A DNA stretch of 55,981 nt. Source: an uncultured Elusimicrobiales bacterium (lineage in GTDB: Bacteria; Elusimicrobiota; Elusimicrobia; Elusimicrobiales; Elusimicrobiaceae). A program made the position numbers and the translations under genes. Numbering within the stretch: the stretch's first letter is position 1; every line of letters starts with the position of its first letter. The stretch is taken from contig CALUZQ010000009.1 in NCBI GenBank assembly GCA_944325225.1, positions 1 through 55,981 of the forward strand, in the 5' to 3' direction. Positions 33,139 through 40,503 of the stretch are shown piece after piece. The notes under the pieces are model-generated. The model was not told the DNA's origin. It ran no database searches and was given only the letters and a program-made list of their open reading frames with translations.

Positions 33139-33144
33139 TATTAT
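33139..33144 (+). promoter_or_regulatory. -10 box for leaderless transcription of the sigma-factor gene
   Basis: TATTAT ends 7 nt before the ATG at 33152; there is no Shine-Dalgarno sequence. Confidence 0.4.
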
Positions 33145-33151
33145 GTTATAT

Positions 33152-34348
33152 ATGGAAAACGATTCCTTAGACAGTGTAAACGAATATTTTAAACACCTGG
33201 GCAAAATCACACAGGAAATTGACCGGGAAGAAATGTCCCGCTTGTGGAAGTTGGCCAAAAAAGGGGATAAAGACGCTAAAAATAAAATTATGGAAATGAA
33301 CCTGCGTCTGGTAATCCCGACGGCTAAACGCTTCCAGCGGCCGGGTATGGAACTGATGGACCTGATTGAAGAAGGCAACCTGGGGCTCCTGCAGGCCATT
33401 GAAAAATTTGAGCCCGAAAAAGGATACCGTTTTTCCACTTATGCCGTTTACTGGATAGAACAATATATCCGTAAATATATAGAAGAACAATCCGGCTCTA
33501 TTAAAATTCCGTCCCATGCGTGGGGCAATTTAAAACGCTGGTTCCGCGCGTGGAATGAACTCAAAGAAGCCAACGGCAGAGATCCTTCGTTAAACGAAAT
33601 GGCCGCCGAACTGAACTTGACCGCCCGGCAGGTAAAGTCCATCATGGATACTTTAAGCGCCGCCAAAGGAGTGGATTCGCTTACCTCGCTGGTTCATGAA
33701 GAAGAAGAAACCACGCTGGAAGATTTAATCAGCGATGACGGAAAAGGCAATCCTCACGATGTCTTTTTGCAAAATGAAAACCAAAAAAGCATCAAAAAAA
33801 GCATGGAAGATTTAAATGACCGCGACCGCCAGATTATTATCATGCGTTATGGGCTGGCAGATAACGAACCCAAAACGCTGGGGGAAGTGGCCGAATTTTT
33901 GGGGCTCTCGCGCGAACGCGTGCGCCAAATTGAAGAACGGGCGGTGAATACCCTTCGCAAAGAGGCGCTGAAAGCCGGTATTTTGGAACCCTCTGTTTTG
34001 GATTTGCGTACCCGTAAATTGCACAGCGCCATGCGTCCCCGCTTAAAAACCAATATACTGGGAGAAACCGTGGATAACAGCCCGCTGGCGCGGCTGCTTA
34101 AAAAGCGCGCGGCTTTGGTGGCCGAACAGAAGAAAAAAGCGGCTCTAAAAGCCGGTAAAAAACCTGCCGCGGTTGGTGTTAAAAAAGGGACTGTTTCTAA
34201 AAAGAAGGGGCCGGCGCCCAAAAAGCCGTTTCTTAAAAAGACGCCCAAAACCGCGCCGGCTAAAAAAGCCACCCGCCAAGCCGTCTCTAAAAAAAATTCA
34301 AAAGCCGTTAAAAAAACGGCCCGGAAAACAGGCCGCACCCAAAAATAA
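33152..34348 (+). CDS. RNA polymerase sigma-70 family factor with lysine-rich C-terminal tail
   Basis: About 398 residues. Regions present: 1.2/2.1 (DSVNEYFKHLGKI...NLRLVIPTAKRF), 2.2-2.4 (LMDLIEEGNLGLLQAIEKF, FSTYAVYWIEQYIRKYI), region 3, and 4.2 with the helix-turn-helix TLGEVAEFLGLSRERVRQIEE. It lacks region 1.1, so it is more like an RpoS/group-2 factor or a short primary sigma. In region 2.4 the -10-reading Gln is kept (WIEQ) but the following Thr of E. coli RpoD is Arg. Residues about 315-398 are a Lys/Ala/Pro histone-H1-like tail. An in-frame ATG at 33143 is a possible alternative start. Confidence 0.88.
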   Translation: MENDSLDSVNEYFKHLGKITQEIDREEMSRLWKLAKKGDKDAKNKIMEMNLRLVIPTAKRFQRPGMELMDLIEEGNLGLLQAIEKFEPEKGYRFSTYAVYWIEQYIRKYIEEQSGSIKIPSHAWGNLKRWFRAWNELKEANGRDPSLNEMAAELNLTARQVKSIMDTLSAAKGVDSLTSLVHEEEETTLEDLISDDGKGNPHDVFLQNENQKSIKKSMEDLNDRDRQIIIMRYGLADNEPKTLGEVAEFLGLSRERVRQIEERAVNTLRKEALKAGILEPSVLDLRTRKLHSAMRPRLKTNILGETVDNSPLARLLKKRAALVAEQKKKAALKAGKKPAAVGVKKGTVSKKKGPAPKKPFLKKTPKTAPAKKATRQAVSKKNSKAVKKTARKTGRTQK

Positions 34349-34360
34349 ATTCGCTTTATT

Positions 34361-34434
34361 GCCCCCGTAGCTCAAATGGATAGAGCGGCTCCGTCCTAAG
34401 GAGAAGGTTGCGAGTTCAACTCCCGCCGGGGGTA
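34361..34434 (+). tRNA. tRNA-Arg (anticodon CCT)
   Basis: 74 nt folding as a cloverleaf: acceptor GCCCCCG/CGGGGGT, D stem GCTC/GAGC, anticodon loop GTCCTAA, T arm GCGAG-TTCAACT-CCCGC. It decodes AGG. CCA is not encoded. Small oddities: G at position 32, an A-C mismatch in the T stem and a G-A at 27-43. Confidence 0.9.
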
Positions 34435-34461
34435 GATTTTCTCGCCGGTATGCCGACAAAT

Positions 34462-34495
34462 TTGCTGACAATTTATTTCCTTGTCAGCAATTTTT
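34462..34495 (+). terminator. Intrinsic terminator after tRNA-Arg
   Basis: Perfect 10-bp stem TTGCTGACAA / TTGTCAGCAA (34462-34471 with 34481-34490), loop of 9 nt, TTTTT. Confidence 0.9.
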
Positions 34496-34617
34496 ATGGC
34501 TGTATTTCCGTTCCCGCGAGAATCTCTGCCGCATTCGTTGGGTGAGTAAAATAATCCAAAAAATTTTTGATTTTTATTTTCCAACTTTTTATCTTATAAA
34601 GAAAAAGGAGAAATGGT

Positions 34618-35223
34618 ATGTCCGATACGCTTTGTTTTTTGCAAGCCCTAAAAGAGCGGCGTTCTTATTACGCCTTGAGTGATAAAAGCCCGGCGGAACA
34701 AGCAGAGATTATCCAGCTAATAAAAGAAGCCGTAAAATATGCGCCCAGCGCCTTTAATTGCCAGGGTACGCGGGCTGTTGTTTTGTTCGGAGAGAGACAT
34801 CTAAAAGTATGGCAAATCGTGTGTGAAACGCTGCAGGCGCGGGTTCCGGCGGATAAATTTGCTCCTACGGCTCAGAAAATCGCTTCCTTTTCCGCCGCTT
34901 ACGGAACCGTTTTATTCTGGGAGGACTGGACGGCGGTGGAGGAACTGCAACATAAATTTCCGCTTTATAAAGAGAATTTCCCCATATGGGCTTATCAAGC
35001 CAATGCCATGGCGGAATTGGCCGTTTGGAGCGGATTGGAAACTTTGGGATTGGGCGCTAGTTTGCAGCATTATAATCCGTTAATTGATGAAGCTGTCAGA
35101 CGGGAATTTGGGTTGCCGGCGTCTTGGGAATTAATCGCCCAAATGCCTTTTGGTCAGCCGACGCAAGCCCCGTTGCCAAAGAGTTTTTCCCCGATAGAAG
35201 AACGAGTAAAAGTACTGGGATAA
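34618..35223 (+). CDS. Nitroreductase family protein (Frm2/Hbn1-like)
   Basis: A 201-residue flavin-dependent oxidoreductase of the nitroreductase fold. Typical of the Frm2-like branch: ALKERRSYYALSDKSP at the N-terminus (FMN-phosphate-binding Arg/Ser), YAPSAFNCQGTRAVVL, and AVWSGLETLGLGASLQHYNP. Yeast Frm2/Hbn1 are linked to lipid signalling and oxidative stress; bacterial members reduce nitro or quinone compounds in vitro, and physiological substrates are unknown. AAAGGAG precedes the ATG. It is a single gene between two tRNAs. Confidence 0.88.
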   Translation: MSDTLCFLQALKERRSYYALSDKSPAEQAEIIQLIKEAVKYAPSAFNCQGTRAVVLFGERHLKVWQIVCETLQARVPADKFAPTAQKIASFSAAYGTVLFWEDWTAVEELQHKFPLYKENFPIWAYQANAMAELAVWSGLETLGLGASLQHYNPLIDEAVRREFGLPASWELIAQMPFGQPTQAPLPKSFSPIEERVKVLG

Positions 35224-35393
35224 CTTGCCCCGGCGAGTTGTTGGATCGCATGGAAAAATGGGGGAAAAATAACCTGTATGCGCCGCTTTCCAAAAGGGGA
35301 AGCAAAGAATGTCCCCATAACGCTGCCGGCCAAAAACAAAGGAATTTTTTAGACCCGCTTGTTTTTATTTGATTGATCGGGTGATTTTTAGAC

Positions 35394-35421
35394 GAAAAAA
35401 GAGGGCCTTTGCAGGCCCTCT
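35394..35421 (-). terminator. Intrinsic terminator of the spoVG-tRNA-Gln transcript
   Basis: Minus-strand stem AGAGGGCC / GGCCCTCT (35414-35421 with 35400-35407), followed by TTTTTT. The stretch 35224-35393 has no supported gene. Confidence 0.88.
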
Positions 35422-35427
35422 ATATGG

Positions 35428-35498
35428 TTTCCGGACTAGGACTCGAACCTAGAATGACTGGACCAAAACCAGTAGTGATACCATTTCACCATCCGGAA
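35428..35498 (-). tRNA. tRNA-Gln (anticodon TTG)
   Basis: 71 nt, minus strand: acceptor TTCCGGA/TCCGGAA, D stem GTGA/TCAC, anticodon arm ACTGG-TTTTGGT-CCAGT, T arm CTAGG-TTCGAGT-CCTAG, discriminator A. It decodes CAA/CAG. CCA is not encoded. No terminator lies between it and spoVG, so it is probably cut from that mRNA. Confidence 0.94.
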
Positions 35499-35556
35499 GT
35501 AAATTGTTTCATCACAGCTAAAGCAAGATGAAAAACGGAAAATCTGTGCTGAACCC

Positions 35557-35895
35557 TTATTGTGCGTCTTGGCCGCTTTCGGCAGCGGCGTTGGAGTTAT
35601 AGTCGGAATTGCTGGCCTTTTCCCCGGCAGCCAAAGGATTCTTTTTTAATTCTTCCTCGTAGGCCTTTAAAACATTTTCTTCCAAGTACTCCCTAAATTC
35701 CTGATTAATGGGGTGTACCATATCTTTATGGGTCCCATCGGGTAATTTTCGGGAAGGCATACAGAGAAATACGCCCTTCGTTCCTTCTACAACTTTCATA
35801 TTACGAACTACAAAAGAATCGTCAAAGGTTACGCTTGCAAACGCTTTCAGGCGATCCTCTCCCATAAGATGTATTCGTATTTCCGTTATTTTCAT
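35557..35895 (-). CDS. spoVG: Septation/RNA-binding regulator SpoVG
   Basis: A 112-residue protein with the conserved SpoVG core (MKITEIRIHLMGEDRLKAFA, then VRNMKVVEGTKGVFLCMPSRK, and HPINQEFREYLEENVLKAYEEE). It is a small nucleic-acid-binding regulator widespread in Firmicutes, spirochaetes and others, affecting division and surface traits. The C-terminal 25 residues are a polar, low-complexity tail. An AAAGG precedes the ATG, which lies inside the ispE 3' end (74-nt overlap). Closeness of ispE and spoVG is also known from Bacillus. Confidence 0.95.
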   Translation of the reverse strand: MKITEIRIHLMGEDRLKAFASVTFDDSFVVRNMKVVEGTKGVFLCMPSRKLPDGTHKDMVHPINQEFREYLEENVLKAYEEELKKNPLAAGEKASNSDYNSNAAAESGQDAQ

Positions 35896-36787
35896 CCTTT
35901 AAGCTCCTATGAAATGTCGTAAAGAAAACTATCCGTTCCTTGTTTTGTAATTTACTTACCAAATTTTTTGCATCCTTTTCAGTTTCAACTAAAGCAAAAA
36001 CCGTGGAGCCGGAACCGGACATTAAAACTGCATCTGTATTTGTTTTTCTCAAATCGAGCAGCACATTTCGTACAGAGTTTGTAAAAGGAACAACGCACTC
36101 CTCCAGCCGGTTGAACAGCAACTGCTTCCAGCTGGCTAAAGGACTGCCACATCTTAGGTATGTTATTAATTTATCTAAATTAGAGCTATTTGTCAAGACG
36201 GCTTTTGTAGGCGGCAACTTCAGCCGGGCAAATACTCCTTTGGTCGGGACCGCCGTGTTGGGATATACCAGCACCAGCCAGGGCAGCGGTCCGGGGGCGG
36301 GAACGGGGGTTAGTTTCTCGCCGATGCCTTCTCCTTTTAAAAAAGTATCTTCATATAAGAACAGCGGAACATCTGCGCCCAGTTTCGCTGCGGCGGGCAG
36401 CAGCTCCGTCAGGTCTTTTTGGAACAACTGGCATAACGCCCGCAGCACGCCGGCCGCATCGGAAGAACCTCCGCCTAATCCGGCGCCGGTGGGGGTATGT
36501 TTTTCCAGCGTCATCTCAATACGGGCCGTTAGGTGAAAATGCTCCAGAAATACCCGGGCCGCCCGGCAGGCCAAGTTATCCGGGCCGGCGCTAAGCAACG
36601 GCGCCACCGGGCCGGTGAGCGTTAAGGATATATCCGTTTGCGAAGCGGGAACTGCTTCCAAAGTGAGGGTATCCCCCAGGTTAATTTTGGCAAACAAGGT
36701 TGCTAGTTCGTGATAGCCGTCCGGGCGTTTGCCGGTTACCTCTAAAAAGAGATTTACTTTGGCGGGACAAAAAAGCGTTGTTTTCAT
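35822..36787 (-). CDS. ispE: 4-diphosphocytidyl-2-C-methyl-D-erythritol kinase
   Basis: A 321-residue GHMP kinase of the MEP isoprenoid pathway. Motifs: CPAKVNLFLEVTGKRPDGYHEL at the N-terminus (split here as PAKVNLFL and RPDGYHEL), ATP loop PTGAGLGGGSSDAAG, and the C-terminal MSGSGSTVFAL. The last about 26 residues extend past the normal family end because the frame runs on through the start of spoVG. The ATG overlaps the stop of the MORN gene by 4 nt. Confidence 0.95.
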   Translation of the reverse strand: MKTTLFCPAKVNLFLEVTGKRPDGYHELATLFAKINLGDTLTLEAVPASQTDISLTLTGPVAPLLSAGPDNLACRAARVFLEHFHLTARIEMTLEKHTPTGAGLGGGSSDAAGVLRALCQLFQKDLTELLPAAAKLGADVPLFLYEDTFLKGEGIGEKLTPVPAPGPLPWLVLVYPNTAVPTKGVFARLKLPPTKAVLTNSSNLDKLITYLRCGSPLASWKQLLFNRLEECVVPFTNSVRNVLLDLRKTNTDAVLMSGSGSTVFALVETEKDAKNLVSKLQNKERIVFFTTFHRSLKDENNGNTNTSYGRGSPESVCKRNL

Positions 36788-37854
36788 TTCAATTTCCGGT
36801 CCGTATTATGCACTAAAGAACCCCAATGGTATTCTTCGGTAGTCAGCAGTTCTCCGTTTTCGGCATAGATATTGCGTTTACCTTCCAGTACGCCTTCGGC
36901 ATAAAATTCTTCCAGCCGTACTTTGCCGCTGGCAAAGTATCCCAGCCGTTCTCCGTCCAATCGGCCGTTGTTGTAATGTTCCCGAAACCAGATTTCTCCC
37001 GACGGAAAATACAAAAGCCGTTCCCCATGACATTTCCCGTCCAGATAATTTTCTTCGCTTTCCAGTTTTCCATTCGGATAAAAAGATTCTCGTTTTCCGT
37101 GCAGCCGGCCGTGCTTATAATACTCTTTTTGCCGCAGGGTGCCGTCTTTTTGGGTAACGGTGCGTTCCCCGTCCAAAAAAGAATTTTTATAGGTACAGCG
37201 GGCGTAGAGCATATCGTTTTTAAAAGGGGTAAAGTATTCAGCCGGCCCCTGTAAGATGCCTTCGGCGTATTCTTCCCGCGAAAGCAATGTGCCGGTTTCG
37301 GAATAGCGAAGCAGGGGGCCGTGTAATTTATTGTTTTTATAATGGGCTTCTGTTTTAATTTGTCCGTTATCGCTGAATTCTTTTACTTCACCGTCTGGAA
37401 TCGTGCCTAAAATTTCTAAAGTGGCACCGTTGGAGGAAAGGGTTTCTTCGGCGATTTCTTTTCCGTCTATATAAAAGGAATTGGTGTTTTTATTGCTTTT
37501 TAGAACCGTGCCCGGATAGGAGCGTACAGATTTTTCTTCCTTGGTTATAGCGGGGCTGCTTTTTTCTGGGTTTTGTTCCGTAATGCTGACCAGCCGTCCA
37601 TTTTCGTATTGTTCAGAGTAAGTAACGGTATTGTCCAATAAATTGATAACTTCTACTTTTCCGTTTAACTTTCCACCGGAAAAGTTTTTAACCGTAGCGG
37701 AAGAAACGGTCAATTCCGTAACTTCGCCGTCGGGCAATTCGCCGGTGGTGTTAACGATGTTTTGTTCTTTATCTAAAAATTCTTTTGCCAGCGGAATCGC
37801 CCGGTAATAGGTTCGGCCGGAGGGAGTGGCAATACAAATTAATTTTTCTTTCAT
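36784..37854 (-). CDS. MORN/YwqK-type repeat protein
   Basis: A 356-residue protein built of many short repeats of the YwqK/MORN-variant form, for example GRLHGKRESFYPNGKLESEE and NNGRLDGERLGYFASGKVRL, concentrated in the C-terminal two thirds. Such repeats form beta-hairpin arrays that mediate protein or membrane contacts; some are annotated as antitoxins, but no toxin is adjacent. Start ATG at 37854 is chosen because CAGGAG lies 7 nt upstream; an in-frame start 33 nt earlier has none. First gene of the operon with ispE and spoVG. Confidence 0.8.
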   Translation of the reverse strand: MKEKLICIATPSGRTYYRAIPLAKEFLDKEQNIVNTTGELPDGEVTELTVSSATVKNFSGGKLNGKVEVINLLDNTVTYSEQYENGRLVSITEQNPEKSSPAITKEEKSVRSYPGTVLKSNKNTNSFYIDGKEIAEETLSSNGATLEILGTIPDGEVKEFSDNGQIKTEAHYKNNKLHGPLLRYSETGTLLSREEYAEGILQGPAEYFTPFKNDMLYARCTYKNSFLDGERTVTQKDGTLRQKEYYKHGRLHGKRESFYPNGKLESEENYLDGKCHGERLLYFPSGEIWFREHYNNGRLDGERLGYFASGKVRLEEFYAEGVLEGKRNIYAENGELLTTEEYHWGSLVHNTDRKLK

Positions 37855-37946
37855 AGCGACGCTCCTGTATGTGAAGTCATTGTACAATACTTTTTAAACT
37901 TTTGTATATGGCAGGATTTTGGAAAAGAGGGGAATTCGTGCCCCCC

Positions 37947-37974
37947 TTGACTTGTTCTGTTTTTTATATAGAAT
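37947..37974 (+). promoter_or_regulatory. Promoter of the prepilin-like gene
   Basis: TTGACT (37947-37952), 16-bp spacer, TAGAAT (37969-37974). The leader downstream (about 37981-38022) can fold with outer arms GGCAGA/TCTGCC and inner ACTCT/AGAGT. Confidence 0.65.
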
Positions 37975-38055
37975 AATAAAGACGGCAGAAAATACTCTTT
38001 CAGTAGAGTCGTTATCTGCCCGAAAATCTCTATTTTGGTGTGTAGGAGGAGGAAA

Positions 38056-39459
38056 ATGAGATTTTATACCAAAAAGAAAGCGTTTACACTGACTGAACTG
38101 TTGGTGGTGGTCATTGTGATAGGGGTTCTCTCCGCGGTGGCGTTGCCTAAGTTTAGCAAAGTGATAGAAACGCGTAAAACAACAGAAGCCGAAGAAATGA
38201 TGGCGGCTGTTCGCACGGAACAGGAAAAACGCTGTACGCTGGATAAGAAATATATAACGGATATTGCAGAAATAGCGTCCACTGTTCCCTCTAAAGAAAG
38301 CAAAAACTTCAGCTACAGCTTAACGACTACCGGCATGCAGGCGCAGAGCAAAGGCAAATATGGCTATACGCTTAAAATGCCGTCGTATGCCGACGGGCGG
38401 TTGTGCTGTGAAAGCGAAGAAGAATGCGCTAAATTAAATAAAGATTATCCGCTGTGCAGCGATTTAATTGCCCGGGCGGATTATCAAAGCGGCGCCGAGT
38501 GTGAAGGGGAACCGATTGTTATAGAATGTGTAGGTTCTGCCACGCAGTCCTGCGGCTGCCAAAATAAAGGGACGCAAACGCGTGTTTGTGATACGACAAC
38601 CGGTACCTGGGGCGCCTGGGGCAGCTGCAGTATAGCAGACGACTGTGAATGTACGGGTACTAAACCGGATACTTCCCGCTCATGCAACGGCTGCGGAACC
38701 CAAACTCGTTCTGTAACTTGTAATACCAGCACCGGATCTTGGACTACCGGCTCCTGGGGATCGTGCAGTAAAACAGCAGACGAATGTTCTTCCAGCAGCG
38801 GTGGCAGCAGCGGCAGCGGCAAGGATGAAATTTGTAATGTGGATTTCAGTACTTCCGCTTATATGAACCGGTGGGATTATTGCTGTGCCAACGAGTCCAC
38901 TTCTAATACGAAGTGTTACCGAACCTGCTCTTCGTCTTCTTCTTCTCCCAACTTTGACGGCAGCAGCGGGGGATATGCGTGGGGCTCTACAGGTTCGTCT
39001 TGTTCCAGCGGCGGCAGCGGGTTTGCCAATGCTATCTCTTGTACAGGTATGACCTGTTCTTCCAGCACCGTGGGGCAGACTTGCTGTAATAATGGCAAAT
39101 TGCAAAAATGTGTAGAGAACGGAGGATCGGGTGGAAGTTCAACCACGACTACTACCACTTATTATTGTGCCAAATATGCTTCGTGCTCTACTTCCTGTAC
39201 CGGGTATAAAAAAGGCACCTCTTCTACCAGCAGCGGATCTTCCAGCAGCGGATCTTCCAGCAGCGGATCTTCCAGCAGCGGATCTTCCAGCAGCGGATCT
39301 TCCAGCAGCGGGTCGTCCGGTAGTCCGGGCGGAAGCTGGTCTTCCGGCGGCGGTACAGTTTCGCGGCCTTCCAAACCTGGGGGGACAGGCGGTGGTATCA
39401 TTTCCATTAAACCTCCGTCTGGCGGCGGTTTTGGGGGCCCCAGAAGATCTCGTTGGTAA
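38056..39459 (+). CDS. Type IV prepilin-like protein with Cys-rich modules and Ser/Gly-rich tail
   Basis: A 467-residue protein. It begins MRFYTKKKAFTLTELLVVV, a classic type III signal: short basic leader, cleavage before Phe (Ala at -1), Glu at +5, then a hydrophobic helix. Residues 30-160 look like the pilin alpha/beta head. From about 165 there are cysteine-rich thrombospondin-like modules (GTQTRVCDTTTGTWGAWGSC and similar). The C-terminal part is Ser/Gly-rich, with SSSSG repeats coded by a 15-bp tandem repeat, and ends GGPRRSRW. Far longer than a normal pilin, it is probably a minor pilin or surface adhesin. Start follows GGAGGAGG. Confidence 0.85.
   Translation: MRFYTKKKAFTLTELLVVVIVIGVLSAVALPKFSKVIETRKTTEAEEMMAAVRTEQEKRCTLDKKYITDIAEIASTVPSKESKNFSYSLTTTGMQAQSKGKYGYTLKMPSYADGRLCCESEEECAKLNKDYPLCSDLIARADYQSGAECEGEPIVIECVGSATQSCGCQNKGTQTRVCDTTTGTWGAWGSCSIADDCECTGTKPDTSRSCNGCGTQTRSVTCNTSTGSWTTGSWGSCSKTADECSSSSGGSSGSGKDEICNVDFSTSAYMNRWDYCCANESTSNTKCYRTCSSSSSSPNFDGSSGGYAWGSTGSSCSSGGSGFANAISCTGMTCSSSTVGQTCCNNGKLQKCVENGGSGGSSTTTTTTYYCAKYASCSTSCTGYKKGTSSTSSGSSSSGSSSSGSSSSGSSSSGSSSSGSSGSPGGSWSSGGGTVSRPSKPGGTGGGIISIKPPSGGGFGGPRRSRW
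39229..39318 (+). repeat. 15-bp tandem repeat in the prepilin-like gene
   Basis: Unit AGCAGCGGATCTTCC, five perfect copies (39229-39303) plus one degenerate copy (39304-39318). It encodes SSGSS and keeps frame. Confidence 0.95.
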
Positions 39460-39465
39460 GCTTTT

Positions 39466-39496
39466 ACAGGGGGCAAGAAATTGCTCCCTGTTTTTT
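39466..39496 (+). terminator. Intrinsic terminator after the prepilin-like gene
   Basis: Stem ACAGGGGGCAA / TTGCTCCCTGT (39466-39476 with 39481-39491, one G-U pair), loop GAAA, T6. Confidence 0.9.
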
Positions 39497-39587
39497 GTAT
39501 TTCTGGGGCAGTGTGAAATATGAATTGGTTTATTGTGAAAAAGTCTAGTCCGGAGGAAAGAAGCCACCGGGTCGTTGTGAAAACGGC

Positions 39588-39616
39588 TTGACAAGGGGCT
39601 TTTTGTCTGGTAGTCT
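39588..39616 (+). promoter_or_regulatory. Promoter of trxA
   Basis: Consensus TTGACA (39588-39593), 17-bp spacer, TAGTCT (39611-39616). Confidence 0.55.
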
Positions 39617-39663
39617 TACAATATAGGGGTATTTCTATTTTATATAGTATATGAGGAATTAAA

Positions 39664-39984
39664 ATGAGCGAAGTAATTTTGAACGATCACAATTTTGAAG
39701 CGGAAGTATTGAATTATAAAGGTCCGGTAATGGTGGATTTTTGGGCGTCGTGGTGCGGGCCGTGCCGTATGTTGGGACCGGTAGTGGAAGAAATTGCCAA
39801 AGAATATGCCGGCAAAGTAAAAGTATGCAAATTGAATGTGGACGAAGGCCCCGACACAAGTTCCAAATACCGCATTACCTCCATTCCCACCATTCTGTTT
39901 TTTAAAGACGGGCAAATGGCCGGCCAGACGGTGGGATTGCAATCCAAGGCGGCTTTGCAGGAAAAATTAAACGCCTTGCTGTAA
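39664..39984 (+). CDS. trxA: Thioredoxin
   Basis: A 106-residue cytoplasmic thioredoxin with redox pair C31-C34 in FWASWCGPCRM and the cis-proline loop ITSIPTILFF. It reduces protein disulfides using electrons from thioredoxin reductase, which is not in the window. It is followed 16 nt later by a periplasmic thioredoxin-like gene, so the two probably share a transcript. Confidence 0.96.
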   Translation: MSEVILNDHNFEAEVLNYKGPVMVDFWASWCGPCRMLGPVVEEIAKEYAGKVKVCKLNVDEGPDTSSKYRITSIPTILFFKDGQMAGQTVGLQSKAALQEKLNALL

Positions 39985-40000
39985 GAAAAAAGGTGTTCGT

Positions 40001-40441
40001 ATGAAAAAAATATTATTTTTTGCGTTTGTTTTGTTGGCGGTGTTTGCCGGAGTGCAGGAGGTCCGCGCCGGACAGCCGGCCCCTGTATTGCCTACACTGA
40101 CCAGTGAAGCATATGCAACGATGCAAAAAGATGAAGTATATGTGGTTATGTTTTCCGCAGTTTACTGCGGCCCTTGCCGCGTGGCCAAACAGGAGCTTTT
40201 CCCGGAGTTGATGAAGAAATACCAAGCCGATAAGAATGTGCATTTCTTTGTGTTGGATGTGGATCAAGATGTGCCGGCTCCGAACGGAACTTATTTGAAA
40301 GATGTGTGGAGCGCCGACGGGCTGCCGACTTTTGTGGTGGTTTATAACGACGCTGTGATGTATTCCAAAAAAGGGTATTCAAGCAAAATAAAAGACGACT
40401 TGAAAAAAGCCCTAGAAGCTAAAATCAATGCTTTGAAATAG
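40001..40441 (+). CDS. Exported thioredoxin-fold protein
   Basis: A 146-residue protein with a cleavable signal peptide (MKKILFFAFVLLAVFAGVQE..., probable cut after VRA) and a thioredoxin-fold domain with C56-C59 in VYCGPCR. The cis-Pro loop reads DGLPTFVVV. It is likely a periplasmic disulfide oxidoreductase or reductant carrier; the presence of several Cys-rich secreted proteins in this window makes a role in their folding possible. RBS AAAAAAGG. A terminator follows directly. Confidence 0.85.
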   Translation: MKKILFFAFVLLAVFAGVQEVRAGQPAPVLPTLTSEAYATMQKDEVYVVMFSAVYCGPCRVAKQELFPELMKKYQADKNVHFFVLDVDQDVPAPNGTYLKDVWSADGLPTFVVVYNDAVMYSKKGYSSKIKDDLKKALEAKINALK

Positions 40442-40448
40442 CCGTCAT

Positions 40449-40483
40449 CCCGCTCCCTGTGTGTTAGGGAGCGGGTTATTTTT
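40449..40483 (+). terminator. Intrinsic terminator of the trxA operon
   Basis: Perfect 10-bp stem CCCGCTCCCT / AGGGAGCGGG (40449-40458 with 40466-40475), loop GTGTGTT, then TTATTTTT. Confidence 0.9.
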
Positions 40484-40503
40484 CCAGTGTCCCGCCTTTG
40501 AGT

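Noticed and set aside
34361..34500. tRNA-Arg as an integration site
   Set aside because: No integrase, no direct repeat of the tRNA 3' end and no mobile genes nearby; the sequence after the tRNA is a plain terminator.
35249..35372. Short ORF of about 41 codons after the nitroreductase gene
   Set aside because: No RBS, no recognisable product, and no sign of coding constraint.
39139..39594. Minus-strand ORFs with (AAGRS)n-like and (LLEDP)n-like repeats opposite the pilin-like gene
   Set aside because: They arise from the 15-bp repeat read on the other strand; the plus-strand gene has promoter, RBS and prepilin signal.
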